Assembly: GCA_948567375.1 (NCBI GenBank)
Contig: OX419755.1
Location: 71,800,944 to 71,864,943 of the forward strand
Length of the DNA: 64,000 nt
Direction of reading: 5' to 3'
From: Lunularia cruciata
Taxonomy: Eukaryota > Streptophyta > Marchantiopsida > Lunulariales > Lunulariaceae
Program-made: the position numbers and the translations under genes
The notes under the pieces: model-generated
What the model was told of the DNA's origin: nothing
Databases searched by the model: none
The model's input: the letters and a program-made list of their open reading frames with translations, nothing else
In this document: piece by piece, positions 1-11,860 of the stretch
Position numbering within the stretch: the first letter of the stretch is position 1
Layout of the letters: the number at the start of each line of letters is the position of its first letter

Positions 1-747
1 AAATTCTAGCACGATTATCTATTCCAGTATCAAAGCATAACCATTATTCTTACTTACCGACAAGGCTGGAAAGACCATTTGCAAACAAAGATAAGTTCAG
101 CGAGGAATTACAGGTGAAAATTGTAAGTAAATCCAATTTGCTTGGTGGCTTTGCATAAGCATGAACATTTCCTTCCATACCTTTATCAATTCCGAAAACA
201 CTACAAGGGGGGAAAAAGATCTTAAGCTCGCGATGGCTCTCATGCTGGCCAATAAATGTAAATCTTCAATATTTAAGAATCGGAAAGCTAAGGGGATATA
301 TGCAGACAGTACATTTTACATTTGAAACAATTGACTCCGCGTTCTCCACAGCAGCCTCGCTCACCAACAGTCCGGAAAAGGACCTAGCAACCGGAGACAT
401 AAGAGAAAGTGAATACTAACTCTGTATGCTGGTATCAACTACAAACGGAGACAGCGCAACAGTTTCTGGAAAAAAGGAACAAACAAGGATGACAATGGGA
501 TGGGCATTGAAACGTCTTATGGTAAACCAGCAGAAGAACGGAAGATAAGTACCTCCAAGGCCTCCAGCTTGTATCTTGTCCGATATCAGTGCGTGCTCCT
601 CCGCTCCCAGCAAGCAAAAAATTGTATATTACCTATAAAAAGCAACTTCGATGCCTTTCTGAAATCCTGCCGCACGTTGAGAGCGGCAAGAAATCTATAT
701 GTTTCTTATCTCAGGCAATTCCACAGCTCCTTTTCCCAGCTTCTCGA
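1..747. other. 3' flank of SEC15, no gene seen
   Basis: This stretch lies downstream of the SEC15 stop codon and has only short, unconvincing reading frames on both strands. It probably contains the SEC15 3' UTR, but I could not fix a polyadenylation signal on the minus strand. No RNA gene or repeat was recognised. Confidence 0.5.
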
Positions 748-3135
748 TCACAACTGATCTCTCAACCTTCTAACGAGGTTATCCAAAGACTTCTTTTTCC
801 CGGCCTGTTTGGCCCGCCCTAAGGAAAATCTTTCAGGCAGATCCCTATACTTTTCTGCTACGGAAACTACCTTCCTGAAATCTAGAGTGTTATAGTTTTT
901 CTCTCTGATTACAGGGTTGAGGAACAGCTCAGGATTGCTTGATAAGAAAAGATTGACGAGCTGCTTTGCCTCTATTAGACACGACCTTAAATTGGTGCAT
1001 CGAGGAAGCTTGTCCAAACCACTGGCTTGAAACCTTTCATCTGCAAAGGAGTCCAGAACCTTCAAATCGGCATCTATTCCCATGATGGCATTGATGTTGA
1101 ACTTCTTCACCTCATCTCCCACAAGAGTGGCCACAATACTGTCAGAGATATGTGTCAAAACGCCCCTAATCACCTTATCGAAGGCATCCAGGGGCAGAAT
1201 TTCTTGTGCTGTCTCTGCTAGAGTTTCCAGATAGATAGTTACGTCGTTGAGATACTCATTGCCACTAAGTGGAGGATCGTCAGGTGTCCAATTGATATTA
1301 CCTGTAAGCAGCATAAACTCGTCAACTTTGGACTTCACAAGCTTCAACATCTGCTCATGAGCTACTGCCTGCGACTGCCTCAACACAGCTCTAGCTGACA
1401 ATGTTCCATGTGGCCCTTCAACGAGCCTCGTGGGAATACCACAAAGCTTTGCTGCATGCTCTGAAAAGAAACTGCATGCACGTTCAAGAACTGTCATGTT
1501 AGCCGCAATCTGCATGGCGTGTGACACCCCCATGTTCGGATTCTTTATGAGCCTCAACAAGGCCTCGTTCAGAACCGTGGTGATGAGCTTGTCGATGTAT
1601 TTCTTCACAAGATCGTAGAAGTCCATGTGCCCTCCATAGGACAGAAAACTTACTGAAACCTCTATGAATGATTTAACCACTCTGCAGCACTCTGGTACTG
1701 TAGCTGAAAACGGTGCGACGTAAGGAAACGCCGGCATGACGTCTGTAGTCTGTAGATTGAACATAAGAACATTTATCTGGTACTCGTATTCCTTCCTCAT
1801 GACCATCTGCTCGTACTTATCATTTGCGAGGACATCATTCACTTGCTTTCGACAATCGTTCAAAAGAAGCTCATGGTATTTGTCACGCATGGTGTCGAGC
1901 ACGTCCAACAGAGGTCCCACTTGGAACCCGTACCTTCTCAAAGTGACCCCCAGTAGACTGACATAATCCTTTACCAGCAACAGATGATTGGCAGTTTGCA
2001 TGCGAGAAAACTGGTCTTCAATAACAATATTCATCCTGCTGATAGCCGTCTCCCACAGATTTTCAACTCGTGCGCTTGTAATGAGTCCACCTGCAGACCT
2101 AAGAACACGATCCTCAACAATGAAAAATCCAGCAATTTGTGCAAAATAGCTTTGATGCGTCTCGAGAAATGTCTGTGCGGAGGATGCTTGAAGATCAGAA
2201 TTCAACTGCAGCTCCCGATTGTTGTAATAATATTCCTTAAACTGTTCTTCAAGACCTAGGCAAGTATTTATGTGATACGCTCTGTACACCGGAGTCAAAT
2301 CAAACTTTAGAAGCGAGTCGTCTTCATCCTGATCCTCCATTTCAAGCATGTAAACACACTCCCTAGAGCCTGATCGACTCTGTTCCTCTGCTTGTCGCTG
2401 ACGAGCGCGGAGCTCCTCTTCCCTCTGCCGAGCGGAAGACGCTTGACCAATGGACAGCTGACCAATTTCTCGTGCTATACTTCGTATCTCCACTAACCAC
2501 TCGTTGAACTCTACACTCACTTTTCGCTCGATATGATTTCGACAAACAGGAATCTCCTTCTCGAGCAGAAGGCGAAAGGCCCTAGCCGGAATTTGCGCTA
2601 AATAATCTCTTTCTAATATGTCAAGACTCTTCAGAGCCGGATAATAGCTCTCCCTCTCAATGTCGTAATTTACTTTTAGGCACAAGTCGACGACAGTCGT
2701 ACAAGTTCTCAGAGAGTCGATGGCATGCGCGAGGTTCTTCTTGGTTGCGTGAGATTCGATCAGCGGATCCAGCTTTGCTAAGAACGAATTTCCGACATCC
2801 TGCAACCTGGAGTTCTCGTTGGCGAGCCCTCCCTTGAGTTCGTCCGCATCCACCAAAACGTGACGAAGCTCATCCACAGCCTGGATAAACTCCTCATAAT
2901 GAGCCTTGCAGAGATCCTCGATCTCGACTTCCTTTTTCTTCACAAAGTTTCGTAGCTGGTGAACCAACGAGTCAGGTTTCCCACTCTCAAATGCCGTTCT
3001 GATAAAAGGTCCTAAATCTTCTCCATTCCCAATCGCCGATGCCAACGCCGAGTCATCTATCCCAGACATACTTGTTTCCATCTTATCTCCATTCTCCAAG
3101 ACATTCGCCCTCTTCCCTCCTTTAACGTTCATCAT
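748..3135 (-). CDS. SEC15: Exocyst complex subunit SEC15
   Basis: Single uninterrupted frame of 795 codons, ATG at 3135-3133 and TGA at 750-748. The length fits plant SEC15 (about 790-800 residues). SEC15 is a subunit of the octameric exocyst, which tethers secretory vesicles to the plasma membrane; its C-terminal domain binds Rab-family GTPases in yeast and animals, and plants use the complex in polar growth and cell-plate formation. Visible hallmarks are a helical N-terminal half, a charged Arg/Glu/Gln-rich linker near residues 230-260 (ARQREEELRARQRQAEEQ), the acidic DQDEDD stretch followed by LLKFDLTPVYRAYHI, and the long all-helical C-terminal SEC15 domain. A second Met directly follows the first, so the exact start is ambiguous by one residue. 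No intron is needed. This is the only complete, intact host gene in the window. Confidence 0.95.
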   Translation of the reverse strand: MMNVKGGKRANVLENGDKMETSMSGIDDSALASAIGNGEDLGPFIRTAFESGKPDSLVHQLRNFVKKKEVEIEDLCKAHYEEFIQAVDELRHVLVDADELKGGLANENSRLQDVGNSFLAKLDPLIESHATKKNLAHAIDSLRTCTTVVDLCLKVNYDIERESYYPALKSLDILERDYLAQIPARAFRLLLEKEIPVCRNHIERKVSVEFNEWLVEIRSIAREIGQLSIGQASSARQREEELRARQRQAEEQSRSGSRECVYMLEMEDQDEDDSLLKFDLTPVYRAYHINTCLGLEEQFKEYYYNNRELQLNSDLQASSAQTFLETHQSYFAQIAGFFIVEDRVLRSAGGLITSARVENLWETAISRMNIVIEDQFSRMQTANHLLLVKDYVSLLGVTLRRYGFQVGPLLDVLDTMRDKYHELLLNDCRKQVNDVLANDKYEQMVMRKEYEYQINVLMFNLQTTDVMPAFPYVAPFSATVPECCRVVKSFIEVSVSFLSYGGHMDFYDLVKKYIDKLITTVLNEALLRLIKNPNMGVSHAMQIAANMTVLERACSFFSEHAAKLCGIPTRLVEGPHGTLSARAVLRQSQAVAHEQMLKLVKSKVDEFMLLTGNINWTPDDPPLSGNEYLNDVTIYLETLAETAQEILPLDAFDKVIRGVLTHISDSIVATLVGDEVKKFNINAIMGIDADLKVLDSFADERFQASGLDKLPRCTNLRSCLIEAKQLVNLFLSSNPELFLNPVIREKNYNTLDFRKVVSVAEKYRDLPERFSLGRAKQAGKKKSLDNLVRRLRDQL

Positions 3136-3640
3136 GTTTCCTCACTTTCTCACCACCACCGTTCTTCCTCCTCCGTTCTCCTCCTCATTCCGTCCCTTCC
3201 ATCGCCTTTCTCTTTCCCTACCCTCTCCGACGAAGACTCGCTCAAACACACTGCACCACTACCTCCTCCTCCCCCTTGATTCACATCACATTCGATCACA
3301 CACACTCCAACTCCGCGCCTTCCTTCTCCGATCCCTTCATCTTGCTCTCAATAGAAATCAAGATATCGCTCCACCCTACGCTGTCTACAACAGCGACAAC
3401 ATTGATCGGATCGATGGCGCGCAGCCAAGCGCTCCGGCTGTCTTCGCTATCTCACTCCGTCCCTCAATCAATCACTCCACCCACTCTTTTCTCCGTGTAT
3501 TGTGCTGCTGCTCCCCATGCCATCCTTCTTCCCTTCGTACCACCAGACGCGAGGGACAGAAGAGTACATGGAAGAAAGAGGTTCAGATAGATCCCCAGCT
3601 AATTTCCTCGGTAAAAGAGCCGAGGCCGAGCTTTACCCGA
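3136..3640 (-). promoter_or_regulatory. Pyrimidine-rich 5' flank / leader of SEC15
   Basis: Immediately upstream of the SEC15 ATG the plus strand is rich in C and T, so the transcript strand would be rich in G and A. Such purine-rich leaders are common in plant housekeeping genes. A plus-strand frame of over 200 codons runs through here (3134-3820), but its composition simply follows the C/T bias and it resembles nothing. No clear TATA box or transcription start could be placed. Confidence 0.4.
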
Positions 3641-3757
3641 CCGCCCTACCGGAGGCTGTTTCTTTGCGTTCTTTATGAAGAAAGAAGGGTGAACTTGAAG
3701 TTACGGGGAAATTTAACACTTTCCAGTGTCAAGCTGGAATTGTTGATGATTGTTATT

Positions 3758-3807
3758 TATCTGTGTTACCCCTGTGTTACCTATATCTGTGTTGCCCCTG
3801 TGTTACC
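3758..3807. repeat. Two-copy 26-bp tandem repeat
   Basis: The unit TATCTGTGTTACCCCTGTG with its continuation occurs twice in a row (about 3758-3782 and 3784-3807) with one base changed. Within each unit CTGTGTTACC is itself repeated. Confidence 0.7.
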
Positions 3808-3829
3808 TAAATCTTCTTAATATCGACAC

Positions 3830-5550
3830 AGATAGTGTAACAAGCATGAAAATGGGAAGGCCATCAAGCCATACAAGAATATAAATTTAAAAAGAAACGT
3901 GTGTTTCCTTAATGGTTTATGACGCTTTTCTAATTTAGTAAATTTATTATTTTATTTGTAGAATTTTTTTATAATAATCATAATATACCATCTAAATATA
4001 TCATAATATACTTAATAAATCAATATAAGTATAATTGGATAACATAATATATAAATTTGAGTTGATTTAAATTTAAATATTGGATAAATTTTCTTTTAGA
4101 ATTAAATTTATAATCATATAACATTTTATCTAAATTGTCAAAAATAAAGTGAAATTGGTAAAAAGTATTTGTATCATATAAAAATTTAGTAATTAATAAT
4201 ATGAAACATGAATTTTCATAAACAAATTTTAGTGATTTAATACATAAAATAATAATTTAATTTTAATAATATAATTATTTGCGTTTTTTTTATTCAAAAA
4301 TTTACAAAATAATATATCATATCATTAATTAATTTTATATAAGATATAAAACGTAAATGGTATATTTATTTCTAAAGATAAATTCATTTATTTATTATAT
4401 ATATATAATTTTATAAATAATTATCATACAATTGATTGGTTTATTTAATTATTTTATTATATCCTGAATAGGATATAACTTTCATAGGAATTTATATATT
4501 TATATTTTACCACTAATCTATTATTTAAACTAAAATAATTATATAATCTTTTATTATATTTTCATATATTTTTAATTTGTTATATAGTTGAGTTAGTTAT
4601 AATACATTATACGATGTGAAATAACATTTTACAATCTAAAAACAAAACTAATATAATAAAATTTTCTTTGCTTCTTAATAAAAATTATATGTTTAAATAT
4701 ATGTTCTGGAACATAATTAATTTTATATTAAAATTTTATAATTTCAGAAAAATGTATTTAATTAAAAAATTACCTCACTTTTTTTTGAGAAAATAATTTA
4801 TTTTTGGAGTACAGTTAATTCATATTACAAACTTTCCATTTTCAAGAATAAAGTAGATTTTATTTCAAATTTAAAATTTATTTACCTTGATAAGATAGTG
4901 AGTACTCTATTTTGCAAGAAGAAAATCATATTATTTTATGTATTTTTTATAAACATAAGACTCTTTGTTTTTTTACAATAATCTTAGATATGATCATTTT
5001 TATTCATTTCCATAAAAATTCTGTTAATGTACTTCTATATGTGTTTTAGCTTGCATGGTTGATTCATAAAGAAAAAAGTCTACTCGTAAGTTCTAGAAGA
5101 ATATCAAAATTCATATGTTCGTTCGTCCCTTGCGTTAAGAGTTAATTAATCTAACATAAACATGTTGTCTAATTGAGTGTCGCTTAAATACATTGTAAAT
5201 CATTTCTAGCTATAAAATAAGTATACAATTAAAATTTGAAAATAAATCATGTAATATTTTACTAATCACTGAAAACGTACAAGGTATAATTACTTTAACA
5301 TACATTATTATCGTGATGCACATGATGATATTTAATATTATATTTGCAAATTTTATATCATATTACACCCTCAAAAGTGAAGAAAGTGAATGAATGAGCT
5401 AGAACTTTTATTATTGAATTTATCAATTTCTATATAAAAATATTCACCACTTTAATGTAAGAAATGAATCTTAATGTTAAGAAATTTAAACAATCAGCTG
5501 AATTCTTTTGTTTATTTGCTCCTATTTATTCTCTGTTCATTTAAAATTTA
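3830..5550. other. Very AT-rich non-coding block
   Basis: About 1.7 kb consisting almost wholly of A and T, with many short A and T runs and palindromic TATATA or TTTAAA words. There is no long frame on either strand and no transposon signature. It could be a matrix attachment region or decayed repeats; the sequence alone does not decide. Confidence 0.6.
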
Positions 5551-8094
5551 AGTATGGTAAATCAAGATAATATTTTTATGTGGATCTTATTATATATTTT
5601 ACATACTCTGCTTGATGAGTATTTGTTTCATATTTCATACACAACTTCTTCATTCAAAAATCTATACACAAATGAAATAAATGACTTAAAATTCAAAATT
5701 CATTCTTACAAAGGGAATAATGGGAGCAGAAGCCGTTTGCTAAATGGGGCATTTGAAGATGTATAATGGGTCTTAGATTTAAAGCCGACCGATGTTTAGT
5801 GACATCCATAAAATATCGTATGGATATCCATAGAGAATTAGAGAAAAAATTGATAAACCAGGTAATCCATTCCCTCAAATTCGAGGGTTTACAAAAATAT
5901 TGGGTAAATTCAAGTTCTGAATCTTTCAAATTTACATTACAGGATTTTTATGGGAAATCCCGGAACCCCGACAAGAAACACAGATCATATCTTAGATTAC
6001 CCGAGCGTGGCCATAAAATTCTTATATATTATCCATAAAAGAAATTTCAAATATTTGCGGAACCATAAGCTAAATCTGAAACCCCTAGTGAGTCCTAGAT
6101 CTACCCAGTTAACAATTGAAAGAAAAAAAGGAATAGTAGGCGACCGCGTAGGAAAACCGAAGGATGGGAACAATTGAAAGATGAGCAAATATTTTACTTA
6201 TGAATGACGATATGATAAAAGAAATATTTTAAAAATTATGAAAGCAAATCAGAGAAAGTATATACTATTCGGGGCATTTCTGGTCTAGAAGCTAAATTGC
6301 AAACTTAGCTGTCTAATCTTGATTAGTACCAAAAGAATTATCGCTGCAAGCTCAAAGTAAGGATAAAGAGTATATATATATCTCCATTTGTAGACAATAG
6401 ATTACGAGTTTGGTTAGAAGTAAAATTTGAAGTGATTATTGACTTTTTTTAAATTGGTTAAATCATAAATACAATAAAATCCAAAGAAGATGAGCATCAC
6501 TAGTTAAATACAAGTAAGGTTAACTAATCTCATTAAAAAATTGTGGTTTTCCATGTCATTTTGGTTTTGTTTATGTATAGAAAGATATAATATGGAGTAT
6601 CTTGTGTTACTATTATTATGTTTTTGCTAGCTATGGTTTCACTGACCATAGGGATGCTCATAGTAGTCCAAGGTATATTATGTTTGTTGTGTCATAGACT
6701 TTTTATGTCTCAATGGGAAAAACACATGGGGAAAGATGCGTAAGGAATGATTGGACCACTTGGGATATCCATCTAAGATGTTTTACCACATAGATATTGT
6801 GGACATTTGAGATTACACATGCTATATTGATCCTCTTGGGCTTTTTGAAACAAGTTTCCCATATCTATGTCTATTCCATGGATTTAGTCTTGCACTCCAT
6901 GATAAGGCTAGATAAACTTGTTGCTTACCATTTGATCAATTGACCCATTATCAAGCGGATTAATGAGCATTGTTTTTCTTTCTGAAATTATGTTTGTGTT
7001 ATGCTAGAGATGAGCTTGGTTTTATCTCTTATTTCCACAATGGTAACTTTGTTATACTAGAGAAGAGCATGTAAAATAAAGAGAGTAGATTGCTTGATTT
7101 TGCATATTCTCAATTAGGAGGATTAGGCTACCTTACGAGAGGAGTTAGTTAAGTTTCACATTTTAGGAGAGAATTCAAATATAAGATAGTACATATTCCA
7201 CTTGGTTATGATAATATAGGATCTTGGGTCAATTTAGAAAGTACAATAGAGTAGTATAAGCACTGCTCCCTTTGTCCATGGCTAATACTACTAATGAGAC
7301 TATTTCCTCTCTATATTTATTACATCCTTTGCTAGGAGAGGAGGTTATATTACAGGGCTTGGAGTATCAGTTGAAGGTTTTAGTAGATAAACTTTGTGAC
7401 CATGCATCATGCACAATTCCACATCTCTTGTCAAGAAGCTTGTCAAGGATGGTTTATGAGCATCTTCCAGATTGCTTTTAATAGATTATGCCTCTAATAG
7501 TTTTTTAGAGTTGTTTTGGGTGGTTCCAAGAGTATCAAGGGAGGAGATTCTTACATCAATAAGTCAAGTGTTAGGTACTAGTTGATTCCTTGAAATGGAG
7601 AAAGACATAAAAGACATTAGACAAGTTGTTGTTAAGGAGGTCTTACTAAGCCTTATTACCATACCATTACCCTTTAACAATGTTCTTACTTCTAATTACA
7701 CCTTAGTTCATATTAATTTGGAATTGCTACATCATAAGGTTTAGAGCTTGTATCTCTTGACATTAGAGCATTCTTAGGTGTGTGTTGTTGGTAGATTTTG
7801 AGAACACGCTTAATAGCTTCTTACAAGAATTCATCTTTAAAGAGCTTAGGGAGGTTTGCAAATTGTTGGCAAATATTATTCCTTTGTGTAGTACTTCTAT
7901 GATTTTTCTTCTCTATTTTTTACCAACATGGCTTCTCACAAAAGAAGTCATCATCTTCAATCAACTATCAATACAAAACAAGAGATCTTGTTTGTGGACT
8001 TTTTATTTTCCATGGATCATTTTCTACATCTTTTCTTTTTACTCCTTTAGTGATCTTAGGTTGGCCTTTCCTTCTATTGGAAAATGATATGACT
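5551..8094. other. Unresolved intergenic sequence left of E1
   Basis: Contains several frames of 60-100 codons (for example 5766-6038 plus and 7782-8087 plus), none with a recognisable domain and none joining into a longer coding trace. From about 6600 the composition becomes less AT-rich and resembles old degraded transposon sequence. The left boundary of element E1 lies at 8095. Confidence 0.4.
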
Positions 8095-8499
8095 TGTAAA
8101 ATAGATTAAGTAGGCTTTAAAGACCAAGGAGAATGGAAGACTCAAGTGAGAACATCACGTTTAAACTCTCAAGTGAGTGAAACTTCAAATGCATAGCTTG
8201 AGCTTGGGTATTTATAGGTAAATTGGGTACAAGATACATAAGGACTTCTAAGGAAAGTTCCTTTTAGGAGTTGACTTACTTGGAGGTGCAAGCTAAGCTA
8301 GTTGTTTACTTGGCATACAAGTTACGCTACCCCAGGAATGTTCCTAGAAGCTCCTCACTATGAAGCTTCTTGAATGCTTCTAGAATATTCTACACACAAG
8401 CCTTCTTGATGCTTTTAGCACATTCTTAGGCTAGTTCTACTTCCTTTTGCAATATTTAGCTTATACTACTAACTCATATGCTAACTCCATATTATTATA
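8095..8499 (-). repeat. E1 3' LTR
   Basis: Pairs with 17444-17861. On the plus strand it starts TGTAAAATAG and ends CCATATTATTATA. In element orientation a TATAAATA box lies at 8217-8210 and the heat-shock-element cluster lies upstream of it at 8362-8390. It contains a roughly 20-bp insertion near its plus-strand start relative to the partner LTR. Confidence 0.85.
8362..8390. promoter_or_regulatory. Heat-shock-element cluster in E1 3' LTR
   Basis: GAA and TTC triplets fall at 8362 (GAA), 8367 (TTC), 8372 (GAA), then after one extra base 8378 (TTC), 8383 (GAA), 8388 (TTC). This matches the alternating inverted nGAAn pentamers bound by trimeric heat shock factor. It lies about 145-170 bp upstream of the TATA box in element orientation. 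Binding is inferred, not shown. Confidence 0.6.
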
Positions 8500-8559
8500 T
8501 ATTCCCTCGCTACTAGTTGTTGATCTCCTTGTCACCATGGAAATTTTGAATTCCTATAG

Positions 8560-8725
8560 GGTTGTCTTTGCATTGTGGAGATGAGAAAGAGGTCCCATGT
8601 AGCATTGTGAAGGGGATACCCTTTCCAAAGGACCTTATTGTCAATGTGTTATTTGTGGCTATGTTGGATATCACGACATGCAAGGATATGATCAACTTCA
8701 TATTTCTCATAATTATTGATAGGAT
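8560..8725 (-). pseudogene. E1 chromodomain remnant (end of pol)
   Basis: Reading the minus strand gives YEKYEVDHILACRDI followed after a stop by NKVLWKGYPLHNATWD. The pattern EYEVDRIL...YLVLWKGYP..DATWE is the chromodomain fused to the integrase C-terminus of plant chromoviruses, thought to direct integration towards modified chromatin. An in-frame TAA between the two halves shows decay. The same domain occurs in E2 and E3, so the family assignment is firm. Confidence 0.8.
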
Positions 8726-8839
8726 GGTATGAGGAGGAGATTAGACACAAGTGGAAAATTAATATGGGTTAGAAACAAAAGGTTTTAACTTTGAGACATG
8801 GAAGACAAGATGGATCTACATATGACTAGGGAAAGCAAG

Positions 8840-9740
8840 TCAATAGGCATTTGGAGAAATGAAATGAGTAATCTCAAATAGAATTATGCAATTGGGAGCA
8901 AGTTTTTGGACTTGGGTATCAAGTGGGAAAGGAAGGTTACTCAAAGAAAGCATGACCTTATCACTAAATTGAAAGATGAGATCACAACAATTTTTACTAG
9001 CATATTGTTTTTGCCAATTTTGAGCAATGAGAATATGAGACTTGGCTTGGTGTAGGGATTTAGATAACATGGACAAGAAGGTTGAAGCATGTGGGATATA
9101 AGATAGTAGAGTATCAAGACAAGAATCTAGAACAAGTAGATCTTGCCCATAAATAAGGAAGAAGGGAGAAAAGCTGGTACTTGCTTGCTTGGAATTATTG
9201 TAGGTAAACTCAACAATTGGAAGACAAGTATCCCAATCAATGGGGTGAACTTTGACAAAGGCATGTAACATCTACTCCAAAGTGTGGTTTGCTTGTCATA
9301 TTTTTCCATCACTTTTGGGATGATAAGCTATAGATAATGCAAGCTTGGTACCAAGGAGTTTAAAAAGCACTTGCCAAAATTTACCAATAAAGCAAGGATC
9401 TCAAGCAAAGATGAGAACACTTGGTATCCCTTGGTGCTTGAAGATGGTGACAAAGTAGATTTGGGCCAATGTTAGAGCATCAAATGCATCTATGGTAAAT
9501 GCCAAATGAATTTGCTTGTTGAGCTTATTAGCAAACACTACGATGGTCGTATGGCCCTGGTCTGTCTTTTGCAAGTATGTGATGAGGTCTAAGCTTACAT
9601 ATTCCCAATGGGTAGATAGAATTGGTAGTGGTTGAAGTAGGCCACTTAGCTTCTGGCTTTGTTGCATTGGTAGCTCTTACAAGAGCGTACAAACTCTCAA
9701 TCCTCTCATTCCATGTTGGGCAACCACCACTAACATCCAT
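8840..9740 (-). pseudogene. E1 integrase remnant
   Basis: Minus-strand frames at 9271-8840, 9667-9401 and neighbours together cover the integrase core. Visible parts are WEYVSLDLITYLQKT, holding the first catalytic Asp, and the TYNNSKQASTSFSPFFLIYGQ block typical of Ty3/gypsy integrases. Near 9290 the region that should hold the catalytic Glu reads GKI, stop, QANHTLE, so the Glu codon is lost. Integrase inserts the cDNA into host DNA; this copy cannot be functional. Confidence 0.8.
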
Positions 9741-9959
9741 GTGACAAACAATTGGTAAATCATGGGGCTCTTGAAGACATACAACTTATAGATCACCCTT
9801 GATTGGAACATAAATCAAGTTCTCATAGAATAAAGGGCTTTCCTTGAAGGAGATAGTCTTGTATTTGTTATTGTGTGCTACAAGATGATCTTGTACAAAC
9901 TAAAAGAATGGGTCTTGTTGTAAAGCAATTCTAAACTTGATTTGGATTTTTGAGTCAAT

Positions 9960-10480
9960 TGACATTGTTGTAATTGCTATTGTTATGAGATTTTGGAAGA
10001 GTGTTTAAATCAGATCATCATGATAGGGCATCAAGGATAACATGGAACTTGTCCAAGTTTTTACTCAAGCTTGATGTCAACCAACTATAGTTGTTTCTAC
10101 CATCAATGTTGTTTCTCTCATGAATGATGTTGACTCTTCATGTGCTCCAATGTAAGGTTTGCAACAAAGGTTTGTGATTGGTTTGCATGATCATTTATTT
10201 TTCCAAGAGATAATGTTTCTATAATTTTCTTGCATATACCCTTTCTATTTTTCCTTGACCTAGTGTAGAGTAATCCCTTTCTATGGTGTTTAGTTGGCAA
10301 GACAAAAGGAAATGGGATGTACCTATCTAGAAATTCCTATTGCAAAATAGCTCCAATGGAAAAGTTTAAAGCATCAAAATCAACTACACAAGGTAGTTGA
10401 GGAAAATATGGTTGGAAGATAGGTCATAAAGATACCATATGATTTAGTTTCTTGAATGATTCTTTGCGCCTAGTGGTCCA
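9960..10480 (-). pseudogene. E1 RNase H remnant
   Basis: By alignment to the better preserved copy in E2 (14600-15200) this segment is the RNase H part of pol; the word TLEHMKSQHH near 10150 matches HLEHMKSRHH of E2. Multiple frameshifts are present. RNase H removes the RNA template during reverse transcription. Confidence 0.65.
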
Positions 10481-10489
10481 ATGAAAGCT

Positions 10490-11260
10490 TATTGTCTTCT
10501 CCAAGAGATTGGTCAATGGTGCAGCCACATGAACATGATATTGGATGAATAGTTGGTAAAAACTCATCAATCCATAAATGACCAGACTTTTGGAGCATCC
10601 TTAGGAGTAGGCCAATCAATAATGGCCTTGATTCTCTCCTCTTCTATCTTATTCCCCTTTGATGAGACCATATGATCCAAGAAGATAATTTCTTTTTGCC
10701 AAAGAGTACACTTGGACTTCTTGCAATAAAACTTCTATTGCCATAGCCATCTTTGGACTTCTTGTATATGATTCTTGTGTTCTACGTCCATCTTACTATA
10801 TATTAGAATATCATCTAAGAACAATGCCATGTATAGATAAATAGCCCATCCAATACTTGAGGCATTTGATCCATGAAAATGGTGGAGTATTAGTGAGCCC
10901 AAAAGGTAAAACTCTCCATTCAAAATGCCCATACCTTGTGAAAAAAATAGTCTTTTGCACATCTTTCCTATCAATGGGAATCTTCAAATAGTCACTTTGA
11001 AGATCCAACTTGGAGAAGTATCAAGCTCCACTCAATTGATCCAACAAGTCATCAATTCAAGGCAAGGGATATACATTCTTCATGGTTTGTTGATTAAGGC
11101 CACGATAGTCATATAGAATCAAAGTCATCCATCCTTCTTTGGTACAAAGAGTATTGGTGCTTCCAAGGAGATATATTATAGTGAATGAAATCCTTCTCCA
11201 ACAACTTGGTTAGTGTTACTCAAAGCTCTTCTAACATTTGGTGGGAGACTGTAGAATGAT
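10490..11260 (-). pseudogene. E1 reverse transcriptase remnant
   Basis: Frames at 11008-10811 and 10974-10735 give [22 protein letters not shown] followed by the catalytic-loop region [10 protein letters not shown], the gypsy counterpart of YVDD. Both catalytic Asp of FLDD are still readable, but the frame is broken several times. The homologous intact frame is in E2 (15206-15994). Confidence 0.8.
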
Positions 11261-11361
11261 CTACTCATAGGAGTACTCACTTAGCAATAGCTTGATCTTG
11301 AAAAGAATACCTCAATAAGAAGGTAATACTTTTGAAAAATCATTTGGAAACATATCTTGCA

Positions 11362-11860
11362 CTATTTGATCAACCACTTCTTGTTCAAGCTACTTACCCT
11401 CATCAATTTCTCCTTGTACAATTGGCTTGATACACACAACAAAAATGGGGTATCTTTTTTGAAAGCTTGCTTTATAACTACTATATTGATAAACTTCTCA
11501 TCTTGGGATTGACTATTCTTAGGTATCTTACTCACAAGTGCCAAAAAACCTAATTGAAAACTTTTTTCTTTGTGTAGTACCTGAATTTATTGTTGGATCC
11601 AATCAAATTGAACCTTATGGCATTCAATCCAAGGCATATCTAGAATGACATCATAGTGTAGGGGAACTACTATAAACCTCATACATTTTTAATACTCTTT
11701 CCCAATCTTGAATGTTACAAGATATGAGGTATGGAATATGTAACCCTTTCTACCATCCACAATCATCAATCTTCTACTAAAAGTTGGTTTGATACATAAT
11801 TCTTTTGCTAATTGTATAGACATGCAATTCTCAAAACTCTCACAATCAACCAAAATCCTA
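11362..11860 (-). pseudogene. E1 protease and protease-RT spacer remnant
   Basis: Minus strand at 11600-11700 reads PLHYDVILDMPWIECH, the conserved C-terminal part of the gypsy aspartic protease. Upstream, near 11840, the expected Asp-Ser-Gly active site reads as VDCESFENC, so the catalytic triad is gone. Between protease and RT (11362-11544) there is a single copy of the spacer motif SQDEKFINIVVIKQAFKK, which occurs about five times in E3. Confidence 0.65.

Noticed and set aside
3134..3820. 228-codon plus-strand frame upstream of SEC15
   Set aside because: Its protein follows the C/T-rich composition of the SEC15 5' flank, has no domain-like pattern and lies opposite the leader of a well-supported gene.
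5554..6177. Cluster of short plus-strand frames, considered as organelle DNA or a small gene
   Set aside because: I could not match any plastid or mitochondrial gene, and the frames overlap without a consistent coding pattern.
8095..8099. Target-site duplications for E1, E4 and E5 outer ends
   Set aside because: Flanking 5-mers (TGACT/CTTTT, ATCCA/CCGTG, TGTTT/TAGTT) do not match, so none is claimed.
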